Source: Streptomyces sp. NP-1717 (lineage in GTDB: Bacteria; Actinomycetota; Actinomycetes; Streptomycetales; Streptomycetaceae). From it: a stretch of 40,802 bases of DNA. The position numbers and the translations under genes were made by a program. The DNA is taken from assembly GCF_022695985.1 (NCBI RefSeq), contig NZ_JAAPBF010000044.1:1-40802 (forward strand). The letters run 5' to 3'. The first letter of the stretch is position 1; each line of letters starts with the position of its first letter. Shown here piece after piece: positions 1-8,574 of this stretch. A model generated the notes under the pieces. The model was not told where the DNA came from and ran no database searches. It saw nothing but the letters and a program-made list of their open reading frames with translations.

Positions 1-1131
1 CCGGCCGACGGGAAGGTCTCCGGGCCCCTCGGGCACAGCGACGGAAGCGTGAGCGTCAACGGCACGACCGTGGACTACCGCTTCTCGGAGCGCCGGGTCA
101 CCGCGATGGCGGGCGGCCCCTACGTGGTCCATGTCGGCGCCTCGCTCGGCCCGCAGCAGAGCGCCGTCGCCGCCACGCAGATCGCGATGCTCATCGGGCT
201 GCCCGCCCTGCTCGTCGTCGTCGGCGGCGTGACCTGGCTGGTGACACGGCGCGCGCTGCAGCCCGTCGAGGGCATCAGGCGCGAGATGGCCGCCATCACC
301 GCCTCCGAGGACCTGAGCAGGCGGGTGCCCGAGCCGGGCACCCACGACGAGGTCGCGAAGCTGGCCCGTACGACCAACGAGACGCTCACCGCGCTCGAAG
401 CCTCCGTCGAACGCCAGCGCCGTTTCGTCGCCGACGCCTCGCACGAGCTGCGCAGCCCCATCGCCTCGCTCCGCACCCAGCTCGAAGTGGGCGTGGCGCA
501 CCCGGAGTTGCTGGACGTACCGGGCGCGGTGACCGACACCGTACGGCTCCAGCAACTCGCCGCCGATCTGCTGCTGCTGGCCCGTCTCGACGCGGGGGAG
601 CAGGCCGGGCGTACGCGGCTGGATCTGGCCGCGCTGGTGCGTGAGGAGGTCTCGCAGCGGTCGGCCGACCGGATCCCGGTGCTGCCGGACGTCGGAGACA
701 GCGCCGAAGTCGCCGGCTCACGGAGCCAGTTGGCGCGGGTGCTGGGCAATCTGCTGGACAACGCGCAGCGCCACGCGGCCGGTGAGATCCGGGCGACGGT
801 GCGCCGGGAGGGAGCCCAGGTGGTGCTCGCGGTCTCCGACGACGGGGCGGGGGTGCCGGAGGAGGAGCGGGAGCGGATCTTCGAGCGGTTCGTACGGCTC
901 GACGACGCCCGCAGCAGGGACGACGGCGGCGCCGGGCTGGGCCTCGCGATCGCCCGCGACGTGGCACACCGGCACGGCGGCACCCTGGAGGTCGGCCGCG
1001 CTGAGGCGGGCGGCGCCCTGTTCGAGTTGCGCCTGCCCGCCGCGGGCCGGGACCCGGAGCGACCTGTCCCGGCCGGTGCCTCAGCTCTTGGCGCGGCGCC
1101 CGCGCAGGTGCTCGGCGACCGGCGTGAGTGA
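1..1131 (+). CDS. Sensor histidine kinase, 3' part (cut by window edge)
   Basis: The reading frame is open from base 1, so the GTG at 49 is internal and the gene starts outside the window. It encodes the end of an extracellular domain, one membrane segment (about bases 178-246), a HAMP linker, and a HisKA domain with the phospho-acceptor motif ASHELRSP (His codon at 442). A HATPase_c domain follows, with N-box NLLDNAQRHA (from 748), DDGAGVP and GLGLAIARD boxes. This is a membrane-bound, OmpR-group type kinase; its response regulator is probably upstream and is not seen. The 3' end overlaps the end of the convergent MarR gene by about 50 bases, so the stop could form antisense-overlapping transcripts. 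The ligand is unknown. Confidence 0.93.
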   Translation, partial: PADGKVSGPLGHSDGSVSVNGTTVDYRFSERRVTAMAGGPYVVHVGASLGPQQSAVAATQIAMLIGLPALLVVVGGVTWLVTRRALQPVEGIRREMAAITASEDLSRRVPEPGTHDEVAKLARTTNETLTALEASVERQRRFVADASHELRSPIASLRTQLEVGVAHPELLDVPGAVTDTVRLQQLAADLLLLARLDAGEQAGRTRLDLAALVREEVSQRSADRIPVLPDVGDSAEVAGSRSQLARVLGNLLDNAQRHAAGEIRATVRREGAQVVLAVSDDGAGVPEEERERIFERFVRLDDARSRDDGGAGLGLAIARDVAHRHGGTLEVGRAEAGGALFELRLPAAGRDPERPVPAGASALGAAPAQVLGDRRE

Positions 1132-1557
1132 TGTGCTCAGCGCGGCGAGAGCCTCGGGCGGCAGGAGGTCGATGAAGTGCTTCCGTACGGAGGCGACATG
1201 GTGCGGGGCGACCTTCTGCATCGTCTCCATGCCCTGGTCGGTGAGGACGGCGAAGAGGCCGCGCCGATCCGACTCGCAGTTCTCCCGGCGGACCAGTCCC
1301 GCTGTCTCCAGCCGGGTGATCTGGTGCGAGAGACGGCTCTTGGACTGGAGCGTGGCGGCGGCGAGGTCGCTCATCCGCAGGCGCCTCTCCTCGGCCTCGG
1401 AGAGGTTGACCAGGATCTCGTAGTCGTTGTTCGTCAGCCCGAACGGCTGGAGGTCCTTCTCCAACTGGTGCATCAGCAGTCTGCTGACGTCCAGATGGGT
1501 GCGCCAGGTGCACTGCTCCGCGTCACTCAGCCAGCGGGTGGCCGTCTCGGTCTCCAT
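1081..1557 (-). CDS. MarR-family transcriptional regulator
   Basis: A 158-residue protein of the usual MarR length. An N-terminal dimerisation helix is followed by a winged helix-turn-helix (about residues 60-105, including LRMSDLAAATLQSKSRLSHQ) and the basic wing RRENCESDRRG. Such proteins bind short palindromes as dimers and usually respond to small phenolic or oxidant ligands. No Shine-Dalgarno is visible. Instead a TAGAAT hexamer ends seven bases before the ATG, pointing to a leaderless transcript. The gene converges on the sensor kinase and lies 135 bases from the end of the AIM24 genes, with no obvious target gene beside it. Its ligand and regulon cannot be inferred. Confidence 0.9.
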   Translation of the reverse strand: METETATRWLSDAEQCTWRTHLDVSRLLMHQLEKDLQPFGLTNNDYEILVNLSEAEERRLRMSDLAAATLQSKSRLSHQITRLETAGLVRRENCESDRRGLFAVLTDQGMETMQKVAPHHVASVRKHFIDLLPPEALAALSTSLTPVAEHLRGRRAKS

Positions 1558-1563
1558 GTATGA

Positions 1564-1569
1564 ATTCTA
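1564..1569 (-). promoter_or_regulatory. -10 box for the MarR gene, leaderless arrangement
   Basis: On the minus strand TAGAAT is followed by six bases and then the ATG at 1557. TANNNT-N6/7-start is the hallmark of leaderless actinobacterial transcripts. There is no convincing -35 box at 17-19 bases and no ribosome-binding site. The adjoining AT-rich stretch (TTTCAACATCTTAGG) is unusually low in GC for this genome and may hold an autoregulatory site. Confidence 0.55.
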
Positions 1570-1692
1570 CCTAAGATGTTGAAATTTGGACGAAGTTCCG
1601 GAGTGTGACGCCGGGCACAGGAAAGTCCGTGCCGGAACATCCCGGCACGGAAAGGGCGCACACGTTCGAGGTCACACTCCGCAGACTACCGT

Positions 1693-2469
1693 TTACAGCC
1701 CGAAGCGTCGCTGGAGGTCGCCGAGCTGTCCCGGCATCCGGGGCGTGCCGCCCGGCTGTCCGGCCGGTGGGGCCCCGCCGCCCGGTACACCCGGCTCGTT
1801 CGGCACCACGCCGCGCGCCGTCTCGGCCAGCAGCGCCTCGCTGGACTGGAGGAGCACCGTCCCCGCCCCGACGAACTCGAACTGGTGCTCCTCGCCCGAC
1901 GACCCGCCGAGCCCGCTCATCGCCCGCAGCCCGCCCATCACCCCGGTCATATAGGCGTGGTCGTAGTGGTGGCACGGCGACGGGCAGTCCGCCCAGCCCA
2001 CCAGGGCCTGCGGATCCACCCGGAGCGGCGGCTCCATGAAGACCACCGGACCGTTCGACGCGGCCACGAACTTCCCCGTGCCGATCAGGGTCAGGAAACC
2101 CGGCACGATCGACTGCTTGAGCGCCAGCGACGGCTCGTACGCCAGCAGATTCCCCGAGCGGACCGTCAGATTGCCGTTCTCCAGGTCGAAGGAGTTCACG
2201 TCGAACGCGCGGTCGGCGAGGAGCATCTTGCCGCTGCCCTCCGCCACCACCCAGTCGCTCGCGTGCAGCGGCGAGTGGAAACTGCCGCGCACCAGCCGGT
2301 CGAGCCTGCCGTGGCCGATGCCGTTGAAGTCGATCCGCCCGTAGTAGGCGATCATCTTGCCCTTCTGGAGGAACCACTGGCTCCCCTTCAGCTCCACGCA
2401 GAAGGTGTACGCGTTGACGTTGTCGTCGCTCGGCAGCGTCATCGGGTCGTGGATCACGGGCGCGCTCAC
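1693..2469 (-). CDS. AIM24-family protein, third of three
   Basis: A 258-residue protein with the beta-rich AIM24 (TRAP-like) fold. Repeated glycine-rich strands are visible, such as GKMIAYYGRIDF, GSGKMLLAD and GTGKFVAAS, together with the typical VDPQALVGW turn. A proline/glycine-rich tail of about 40 residues ends it and is not part of the fold. The GTG start overlaps the stop of the preceding gene (GTGA), with GAGGAGA five bases upstream, so translation is coupled. The frame reads open much further upstream, but that part is a shadow of the neighbouring gene. The family has a mitochondrial relative (AIM24); its bacterial function is not established. This copy is the most diverged of the three. 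Confidence 0.85.
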   Translation of the reverse strand: MSAPVIHDPMTLPSDDNVNAYTFCVELKGSQWFLQKGKMIAYYGRIDFNGIGHGRLDRLVRGSFHSPLHASDWVVAEGSGKMLLADRAFDVNSFDLENGNLTVRSGNLLAYEPSLALKQSIVPGFLTLIGTGKFVAASNGPVVFMEPPLRVDPQALVGWADCPSPCHHYDHAYMTGVMGGLRAMSGLGGSSGEEHQFEFVGAGTVLLQSSEALLAETARGVVPNEPGVPGGGAPPAGQPGGTPRMPGQLGDLQRRFGL

Positions 2470-3116
2470 AGCTTCTCCTCCGACGCCTGGACGTACACCG
2501 CACCGTTGCCGCTCAGCTCCAGCTGGAACGCCTCGCCCGAGCCCCGGCCCACCATGTCCCGCCAGCCGACCGCGGTGGAGAGCTTGTTCCGTACGTCGCC
2601 GTGGTGGGCGACGTACGCCTGCGGGTCGACATGGACCGTACGGCCCTGGCCGATCGGCAGCTCGATGATCCCGCCGTGCGCCATGACGGCGACCGAGCCA
2701 TGACCCTTGAGCGTGGTGGTGAACAGGCCCTGGCCCGTCACCTGGCCGCGCACCATCCCCATCACGCCGCCCTGCGCGCCCATGAACATCGTGCCCTGCT
2801 CCAGCGACCCGTCGAACGCGAGCAGGCGGTCGGCCTCCACGTAGAGGGTGTCGCCGGAGAGTTCGATCACCTGGATGTGGTGACCGCCGTGACCGAACAT
2901 CACGGTGCCGCTCCCCTCGACCGTCATCAGCGGGGTCGCCTCGCCCGCCACGCGCCGGCCGATCATCGACATCACACCGCCCTGGCCGCCCGCCGTGTTC
3001 GGGGTGAACGTGACGTCGCCCCGGTAGGCGAGCATCGCGCCGCGCTGGCTGAACATCCGCCGGCCCGGCGCCACCGTCGCCTCGACCACCTTCGAGTTGA
3101 TCTCCCGGAACGGCAT
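2466..3116 (-). CDS. AIM24-family protein, second of three
   Basis: A 216-residue AIM24-fold protein beginning MPFREINSKVVEATV. It has glycine-rich beta repeats (GAMLAYRGDVTF, GSGTVMFGHGGHHI, GQGLFTTTLKG), the VDPQAYVAHHG motif, and a C-terminal GSGEAFQLEL strand. No signal peptide or membrane segment is present, so it is probably cytoplasmic. The ATG shares one base with the stop of the preceding gene (TGATG) and its own stop overlaps the next start, so all three copies are translated from one message. The three are clearly paralogous, but each keeps its own loops, which suggests subunits of one mixed assembly rather than recent duplicates. The function is unknown. Confidence 0.87.
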   Translation of the reverse strand: MPFREINSKVVEATVAPGRRMFSQRGAMLAYRGDVTFTPNTAGGQGGVMSMIGRRVAGEATPLMTVEGSGTVMFGHGGHHIQVIELSGDTLYVEADRLLAFDGSLEQGTMFMGAQGGVMGMVRGQVTGQGLFTTTLKGHGSVAVMAHGGIIELPIGQGRTVHVDPQAYVAHHGDVRNKLSTAVGWRDMVGRGSGEAFQLELSGNGAVYVQASEEKL

Positions 3117-3754
3117 CAGACATCGCCCCCGACGGTGTTGCGCTCGCTGGGCTGCACGTACACCAGACCGTCGCCCTCGAACCGCATCTGGAAGGCCTCG
3201 CCACCGCCCTCGCCCATGATCGTCCGGAAGTTCACACCGGACTGGAGGTGCTGCTGGAGGTTGCCCTGGTGGGCGACGTACGCGCCGGGGTCGACGGAGA
3301 GCGGGTACTGGGGTGTCACCCGGAGCACCACGGCCAGGCCGTCCGACATGATCGCCGCCTGGCCCGTGCCCTCGACGGTCGTCGTGAACAGACCGTTGCC
3401 GCTCGCGCCGCCGCGCAGACCGGTGAAGCTGGTGCCGGTGCGCAGACCGCCGTCCGTGCACAGCAGGTTGCTCGATTCCACGTACAGCTTGTCGCCGTGC
3501 AGGGAGACAAGGCTGATCTCGCTGGCACGGTCCGCGAAGAAGCAGGTGCCCTCGCCCTTCACCTCCATCATGACCATCTGTTCGCCGGTCAGGCGGCGGG
3601 TCACCATCCCCCGTATGCCCTCACCGCCGCCGGACAGCTTCTTGAACGCCATCCGGCCGTCGTAGGCGACCATCGAGCCGTTCTTCGCCCGTACCGAGTC
3701 GCCCGCCATGTCGACGGCGAGCACCTTGCTGCCTTGGAGTCGCAACTGAGCCAC
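3116..3754 (-). CDS. AIM24-family protein, first of three
   Basis: A 212-residue AIM24-fold protein starting at GTG 3754 (Val-Ala-Gln-Leu-Arg-Leu). The motifs GSMVAYDGRMAF, GEGTCFFAD, GNGLFTTTVEG and VDPGAYVAHQG line up with those of the next two genes. Longer in-frame starts up to 3826 exist, but the sequence there does not resemble the family. A TACCTT hexamer six bases before the GTG supports this start as a leaderless one. It is the promoter-proximal gene of a three-gene coupled operon ending at 1693. Bacterial members are annotated only by fold; binding of a lipid or protein partner is a guess. Confidence 0.85.
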   Translation of the reverse strand: MAQLRLQGSKVLAVDMAGDSVRAKNGSMVAYDGRMAFKKLSGGGEGIRGMVTRRLTGEQMVMMEVKGEGTCFFADRASEISLVSLHGDKLYVESSNLLCTDGGLRTGTSFTGLRGGASGNGLFTTTVEGTGQAAIMSDGLAVVLRVTPQYPLSVDPGAYVAHQGNLQQHLQSGVNFRTIMGEGGGEAFQMRFEGDGLVYVQPSERNTVGGDV

Positions 3755-3760
3755 AGGTCG

Positions 3761-3766
3761 AAGGTA
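3761..3766 (-). promoter_or_regulatory. -10 box for the AIM24 operon, leaderless arrangement
   Basis: TACCTT on the minus strand ends exactly six bases before the GTG at 3754, and no Shine-Dalgarno lies between. This fits a leaderless actinobacterial promoter and fixes the start of the first AIM24 gene. A T-run (CTTTTTATCC) lies about 20 bases further upstream; no clear -35 box was found. Confidence 0.5.
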
Positions 3767-3951
3767 GCCGGACCCGGATAAAAAGCGGGCAAAGCCTGGT
3801 GCCACAATGAGACGTCGCTTGTGCACGCGTTCACAAGATGATCACGCGCGTGCGGCACTCGCGCGCGGCCGTGCGTGCGACGACCGCGACGAGCATGACG
3901 CGCACGACGACGATCACGACGCCCCCCCCCGACGACGAAGGTGCCTGCCTC

Positions 3952-4296
3952 GTGGACATCAAGACCGCCTCATCCCTCCACCGTCTCCGCCTCGTATCGG
4001 CGCCGGAGGCCGTGTCCTTCCTGCTGCTGCTCGTCTGCTCCGTGCTCAAGCGCACGACGGACTTCAACGCCGTCCCGGTGATGGGCGCGATCCACGGGCT
4101 GCTCTTCGTCCTGTACGTGCTCTTCTGGCTGGACGCCTGGAGGCGCACCAAGTGGTCGCTCGGCACCGCCGCCCTCTACTTCGTGCTCTCGGTCCTGCCC
4201 GCCGGCGGCTTCTACGCCGACCGCAGGCTCAGGCGTGAGGCCGAGGACGAGGTCATCGCCTCGCGCGCCCGCCGCGAGGGCACGGTCAGCGCATGA
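3952..4296 (+). CDS. DUF3817 membrane protein (first copy)
   Basis: A 114-residue protein with a short basic N-terminus and three hydrophobic segments (around [30 protein letters not shown] and [13 protein letters not shown]), then a charged cytoplasmic tail. The signature [10 protein letters not shown] and the following KW identify DUF3817, small integral membrane proteins of unknown function. I chose GTG 3952 with AAGG about 11 bases upstream; the longer frame from 3838 is Arg/Thr-rich and unlike the family. The stop overlaps the start of the thiamine-binding gene (ATGA). A paralogue lies at 12826-13152. Confidence 0.85.
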   Translation: MDIKTASSLHRLRLVSAPEAVSFLLLLVCSVLKRTTDFNAVPVMGAIHGLLFVLYVLFWLDAWRRTKWSLGTAALYFVLSVLPAGGFYADRRLRREAEDEVIASRARREGTVSA

Positions 4297-4586
4297 TCGT
4301 CGCCTTCTCCATCACACCGCTCGGGGTGGGCGAGGACGTGGGGGAGTACGTCGCCGACGCCGTCCGGGTCGTACGCGAGTCCGGGCTGCCCAACCACACC
4401 GACGCCATGTTCACCTCCGTCGAGGGCGAGTGGGACGAGGTGATGGACGTGGTCAGGCGGGCGGTCGCCGCCGTCGAGGCGCGGGCCCCGCGCGTCTCGC
4501 TCGTCCTGAAGGCCGACGTACGGCCGGGCGTCACCGACGGCCTCAACTCCAAGGTCGAGACGCTGGAACGGCACCTCGCCGGCTGA
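4293..4586 (+). CDS. MTH1187-family thiamine-binding protein
   Basis: A 97-residue ferredoxin-like protein of the MTH1187/YkoF (DUF77) type. It begins [19 protein letters not shown] and contains the [21 protein letters not shown] core and the [12 protein letters not shown] strand found in thiamine-binding members, which form oligomers and bind thiamine or related pyrimidines. The ATG overlaps the upstream DUF3817 stop by four bases, so the two are translationally coupled. A membrane protein with a soluble thiamine-binding partner suggests, but does not prove, a role in vitamin handling. A strong hairpin follows 20 bases after the stop. Confidence 0.85.
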   Translation: MIVAFSITPLGVGEDVGEYVADAVRVVRESGLPNHTDAMFTSVEGEWDEVMDVVRRAVAAVEARAPRVSLVLKADVRPGVTDGLNSKVETLERHLAG

Positions 4587-4606
4587 CCGCCGACCGATGT
4601 GTCCCT

Positions 4607-4644
4607 GATCGCCGGGCGGGCCGCACGCGGCCCGCCCGGCGATC
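4607..4644 (+). terminator. Perfect 17-bp hairpin after the thiamine-binding gene
   Basis: The arms 4607-4623 and 4628-4644 are exact reverse complements around a four-base loop (CACG). The stem is very GC-rich and lacks a U-tract, as is usual for Streptomyces terminators. It separates the DUF3817 operon from cslA. Its core GATCGCCGGGCGGG resembles a diverged form of the ATCGCCGGACGGG element seen at 20463 and inside the MFS gene. Confidence 0.8.
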
Positions 4645-4754
4645 GCGCGTCCGGCGCTCCCCTTCTGCGGCCCGGGCCCGAGAACACGCCCCCGACCGCC
4701 CGCGATCCGGCGCCCCTTACCGCCACTCGCACGGACGACCCCAGTCGACACGCC

Positions 4755-4788
4755 GAGGTATATCCACTTTTCTGAGGATATCGACCTC
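4755..4788. promoter_or_regulatory. Imperfect dyad in the cslA upstream region
   Basis: GAGGTATATCC (4755-4765) and GGATATCGACCTC (4776-4788) are inverted repeats with a two-base bulge, separated by the AT-rich ACTTTTCTGA. It lies 20-55 bases before the cslA start in the AT-richest part of this intergenic region. It may be an operator, or a leader hairpin if transcription starts upstream. Confidence 0.4.
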
Positions 4789-4808
4789 GCCCAATCGCTG
4801 GAGGTACC

Positions 4809-6572
4809 GTGCGGCCGGAGGGCTACGACTACGAGACCCACAGCCGCCTCGCGGGACCCCTGACCGAGCCCGACCGCACCACCGCCTACCAGGTGCGGTA
4901 CCGGAGTCTGCTCGCGCAGGAACCCCACCGGGTCCGGGCCGTCGTGCTCATGGTCATGGCACCACTCCTCTCCGGCGTGCTGATGGTCTATCTGATCTGG
5001 CCGACCCACTGGACCGAACGCGAGGGCGGCGCCCGCTGGCTGGTCGCCTTCGACACCGTGATGCTCGTGTCGATCGGGCTCATCGCCTTCTTCATGCTCG
5101 TCAACGTCGCCTCCATCGCACACGCCACGCTGGTCGCCCGCGACCCCGTCCCGGTGGTCGCCGAACTGGGCACCCGCGTCGCCTTCGTCACCACGTACGT
5201 CCCCGGCAAGGAACCGCTCTCCATGCTGCGGACCACCCTCGAAGGAGCCGTACGGCTGCGCCACACCGGGCCCCTGGACATCTGGCTGCTCGACGAGGGG
5301 GACGACCCCGCCGCCCGGCGGCTCTGCCGCGAACTGGGGGTGCGGCACTTCAGCCGGCTCGGCGTGCCCGAGTGGAACCGCGCCAAGGGCGTCCACAAGG
5401 CCAGGACCAAGCACGGCAACTACAACGCCTGGCTCGCGATGCACGGCGACGACTACGACTTCTTCGCCTCCGTCGACACCGACCACGTGCCGCTGCCCAA
5501 CTTCCTGGAGAGGATGCTCGGCTTCTTCCGCGACCCCGACGTCGCCTTCGTCGTCGGCCCGCAGGTGTACGGCAACTACGACTCGGCGGTCACCAAGGCC
5601 GCCGAGTCGCAGCAGTTCCTCTTCCACGCGCTGATCCAGCGGGCCGGAAACCACTACCACGCCCCCATGTTCGTCGGCACCAACAACGCCGTACGGATCA
5701 GCGCCCTCAAACAGGTCGGCGGCCTCTACGACTCCATCACCGAGGACATGGCCACCGGCTTCGAACTGCATCGCGGGAGGAACCCGCAGACCGGCCGGTA
5801 CTGGCGGTCCGTCTACACCCCCGACGTCCTCGCCGTGGGCGAGGGCCCCGAGTCCTGGACCGACTTCTTCACCCAGCAGCTCCGCTGGTCGCGGGGCACG
5901 TACGAGACCATCCTCAGGCAGTACGGCAAGGCGCTGTTCCGGGTGCCGCCCGGCCGCCTCCTCAGTTACACGCTGATGCTCGTCTACTACCCGATGACCG
6001 CGATCAACTGGCTCCTCGGCATCCTCAGCTGCGTGCTGTTCCTCTGGCTCGGCGCCTCGGGCACCCAGGTGTCGTCCTCGCTCTGGCTGATGCTCTACAG
6101 CGACGCCGCCGCCTGCCAGATCGGCCTCTACCTCTGGAACCGGCGCCACAACGTCTCACCGCACGAGCCCGAGGGGTCCGGCGGACTCGCCGGCATGGTC
6201 ATGTCGGCGCTCTGCGCGCCGGTCTACCTCAAGTCGCTGGGCTCGGCGGTGCTGCGCACCAGCGGCCGCTTCGTGGTCACCCCCAAGGGCGGCAAGACCA
6301 GTGCCGACCGTCTCATGACCTTCCGGCTGCACCTGTTCTGGGCGGTCGTGCTGACGACGTCACTCGCGGCGTCCGTGCACTTCGGCCATACGCACGCCGC
6401 GATGCGCACCTGGGCCGTACTGGCGCTGGTCATCTCGCTCGCCCCGGTGGCCGTCTGGGCCGTGACCACCCTGCGCGGGCGCCGCGACGCCGCGCACGTC
6501 CTGCCGCTGCCCGTCGACGACGGACCGGAGCAGCCCGAGCCGGCGCTCGCCACGACGACAGGAGGGAACTGA
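4809..6572 (+). CDS. cslA: Cellulose-synthase-like glycosyltransferase CslA (GT2)
   Basis: A 587-residue membrane processive glycosyltransferase. Two N-terminal membrane segments (about 43-63 and 82-104) precede a cytoplasmic GT2 domain with first Asp D162 (LLDEGDD), the DxD pair D223/D225 (SVDTDH), TED at 311-313 and QQLRW at 356-360. At least four more membrane helices follow from residue 381. These are the UDP-sugar binding and catalytic motifs of cellulose-synthase-type enzymes. GTG 4809 has GGAGG five bases upstream. In Streptomyces, CslA works with GlxA at hyphal tips to deposit a beta-glucan needed for aerial growth and pellet formation; the three-base gap to glxA matches that operon. 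No PilZ domain is seen. Confidence 0.94.
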   Translation: MRPEGYDYETHSRLAGPLTEPDRTTAYQVRYRSLLAQEPHRVRAVVLMVMAPLLSGVLMVYLIWPTHWTEREGGARWLVAFDTVMLVSIGLIAFFMLVNVASIAHATLVARDPVPVVAELGTRVAFVTTYVPGKEPLSMLRTTLEGAVRLRHTGPLDIWLLDEGDDPAARRLCRELGVRHFSRLGVPEWNRAKGVHKARTKHGNYNAWLAMHGDDYDFFASVDTDHVPLPNFLERMLGFFRDPDVAFVVGPQVYGNYDSAVTKAAESQQFLFHALIQRAGNHYHAPMFVGTNNAVRISALKQVGGLYDSITEDMATGFELHRGRNPQTGRYWRSVYTPDVLAVGEGPESWTDFFTQQLRWSRGTYETILRQYGKALFRVPPGRLLSYTLMLVYYPMTAINWLLGILSCVLFLWLGASGTQVSSSLWLMLYSDAAACQIGLYLWNRRHNVSPHEPEGSGGLAGMVMSALCAPVYLKSLGSAVLRTSGRFVVTPKGGKTSADRLMTFRLHLFWAVVLTTSLAASVHFGHTHAAMRTWAVLALVISLAPVAVWAVTTLRGRRDAAHVLPLPVDDGPEQPEPALATTTGGN

Positions 6573-6575
6573 GTC

Positions 6576-8540
6576 ATGGCCTACCGGCCCTCGCGCAAGT
6601 TCAAGAAGACGCTGCTCGGCGGTGGCGCCGTGCTGGTGCTGATGTCGCTGAACGCGCCGGCCGCCATCTCCTTCGCGGAGGAGAAGTACCACGCGTACAA
6701 GATCGCGCAGCCCGGCTACAAGGCGCGGTACGGCTCCTGGGAGGTGCTGCACGTCCCCGAGGAGTACCGCACCAACGCGATCCACGCCGCACTGCTGCAC
6801 ACCGGCAAGGTGCTGCTGATCGCCGGATCCGGCAACAGCCAGGAGAAGTTCGACGCGGGCACCTTCGACACCGTCCTGTGGGACCCGGCGGACAACTCGT
6901 ACCGGAAGATCCCCACCCCCGAGGACTTCTTCTGCTCGGGCCACTCCCAACTGCCCGACGGGCGGCTGCTGGTGGCCGGCGGCACCGCGCGCTACGAGGT
7001 CCTCGACGGGGAGGTCGACCGCGCGGGCGGCGGGATGCGCGTCAAGAACGAGAACCCGGACAAGGCGCGGACCTTCAAGAAGGGCACCCGCTTCCGCTCG
7101 CCGTCCGGTGTCGAGTACGTGAGCAAGTTCGACGTCACCGTGCCCAGGGCGAAGCGGGACTTCAAGATCTCGTACGCCGAGAGCGGCCGGATGCTGCCGT
7201 GGAAGACGAAGGTCACGGCGGGCGAGGCACGCGTCTTCGTGGAGGCCGTGGAGAAGGGCCCGCGGGCGCTGACGACGGAGGCGGCGCAGTACGAGATCGT
7301 CGGCCTCAAGGGCAAGGACGCGGAGAACCACTACGGCCTGGCGCAGAAGCTGACCACGGAGAAGCAGGACTTCCAGGGGATCAAGGCGGCGTACGAGTTC
7401 GATCCGGTCGCCGAGAGGTACGTCAGGGTCGACCCGATGAAGGAGGCCCGCTGGTACCCGACGCTGCTCACCCTGGAGGACGGCCGGGTGCTCGCCGTCT
7501 CGGGCCTGGACGACGTCGGCGCCGTACTCACCGGGGACAACGAGATCTACGACCCCGGGTCCAAGAAGTGGTCCAAGGGCCCCACGCGCTACTTCCCGAC
7601 GTATCCCGCGCTCTTCCTCACCAAGGGCGGCAAGGTCTTCTACTCGGGCTCCAACGCGGGTTACGGGCCCGCCACGGCCGGCCGCCAGCCGGGGCTGTGG
7701 GACCTGGACAAGAACATCTTCACGAAGGTCGACGGGCTCAGCCGGCTCGACCAGACGGAGACCTCGGCCTCGCTGGTGCTGCCTCCCGCGCAGGACCAGC
7801 GGGTGATGGTCATGGGCGGCGGCGGGGTCGGCGAGTCGTCCAAGTCCACGTCGCGCACGGCGATCGTGGATCTGAAGGAGGACAGCCCGGCCTTCCGGGC
7901 CGGGCCGGACCTGCCGCAGGGGACGCGCTATCTCAGCAGCGTGATCATGCCGGACGACACGGTCTTCACGAGCGGCGGTTCGTCCGACTACCGGGGGCGC
8001 AACGCCAGCGACATCCTCAAGGCGCAGTTCTACGACCCGAGGACGAACACCTTCAAGAAGGCGGCCGATCCGACGGTCGGCCGCAACTACCACTCCGAGG
8101 CGCTGCTGCTGCCCGACGGGCGGGTGGCGACCTTCGGATCCGATCCGCTCTTCGACGACGCCGACAACACGAAACTCGGCACGTTCGAGCAGCGCGTGGA
8201 GATCTACACGCCGCCCTCCTTGGAAGGCGACCGCGAGAAGCGGCGGCCGGTGCTGGGGGAGGGGCCGGCGGAACTCGACCAGAACGGGCGCGCCACCTTC
8301 CGTACGGAGAACTCCCGGCGGATCGAGAAGGCGCGGCTGATGCGGCCGAGCGCGGTCACGCACAGCACGGACGTGGAACAGCGCTCGATCGACCTCGCCC
8401 TGACCAAGCGGGGCGGCTCCGTGACGGTGGACGTCCCGTCGGACCCGACGCTGGTGCCGCCCGGCTGGTACATGCTGTTCGTGACGGACGAGGCGGGGGT
8501 GTCGTCGGAGGCGAAGTGGATCCAGGTGAAGGGCGAGTAG
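6576..8540 (+). CDS. glxA: Radical copper oxidase GlxA (galactose-oxidase-like)
   Basis: A 654-residue protein with an N-terminal hydrophobic anchor (residues 12-33), then a seven-bladed kelch-type propeller and a C-terminal immunoglobulin-like domain. The copper-radical site can be traced by alignment to galactose oxidase: C120 (FFCSGH) for the thioether with Y294 (ARWYPTL), axial Y505 and H506 (RNYHSEALL), and H596 (AVTHSTD). A Trp (W293) immediately precedes the cross-linked Tyr. Such enzymes oxidise alcohols to aldehydes using O2 and give H2O2. Streptomyces GlxA is membrane-tethered, faces outwards, matures the CslA glucan and depends on copper delivery. The start follows cslA by three bases, with AGGAGG seven to twelve bases before the ATG. 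Confidence 0.95.
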   Translation: MAYRPSRKFKKTLLGGGAVLVLMSLNAPAAISFAEEKYHAYKIAQPGYKARYGSWEVLHVPEEYRTNAIHAALLHTGKVLLIAGSGNSQEKFDAGTFDTVLWDPADNSYRKIPTPEDFFCSGHSQLPDGRLLVAGGTARYEVLDGEVDRAGGGMRVKNENPDKARTFKKGTRFRSPSGVEYVSKFDVTVPRAKRDFKISYAESGRMLPWKTKVTAGEARVFVEAVEKGPRALTTEAAQYEIVGLKGKDAENHYGLAQKLTTEKQDFQGIKAAYEFDPVAERYVRVDPMKEARWYPTLLTLEDGRVLAVSGLDDVGAVLTGDNEIYDPGSKKWSKGPTRYFPTYPALFLTKGGKVFYSGSNAGYGPATAGRQPGLWDLDKNIFTKVDGLSRLDQTETSASLVLPPAQDQRVMVMGGGGVGESSKSTSRTAIVDLKEDSPAFRAGPDLPQGTRYLSSVIMPDDTVFTSGGSSDYRGRNASDILKAQFYDPRTNTFKKAADPTVGRNYHSEALLLPDGRVATFGSDPLFDDADNTKLGTFEQRVEIYTPPSLEGDREKRRPVLGEGPAELDQNGRATFRTENSRRIEKARLMRPSAVTHSTDVEQRSIDLALTKRGGSVTVDVPSDPTLVPPGWYMLFVTDEAGVSSEAKWIQVKGE

Positions 8541-8574
8541 CGGTGGGGCCGGGAGGTTCGCGCCGCTACGGACG

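Noticed and set aside
49..51. GTG as start of the sensor kinase
   Set aside because: The frame is open to base 1 and the sequence before 49 looks like a continuing extracellular domain.
4212..8363. Long minus-strand frames opposite cslA and glxA (645 and 667 codons)
   Set aside because: They are antisense frames typical of GC-rich genes, rich in Gly/Arg/Val/His and lacking a Shine-Dalgarno or recognisable domain.
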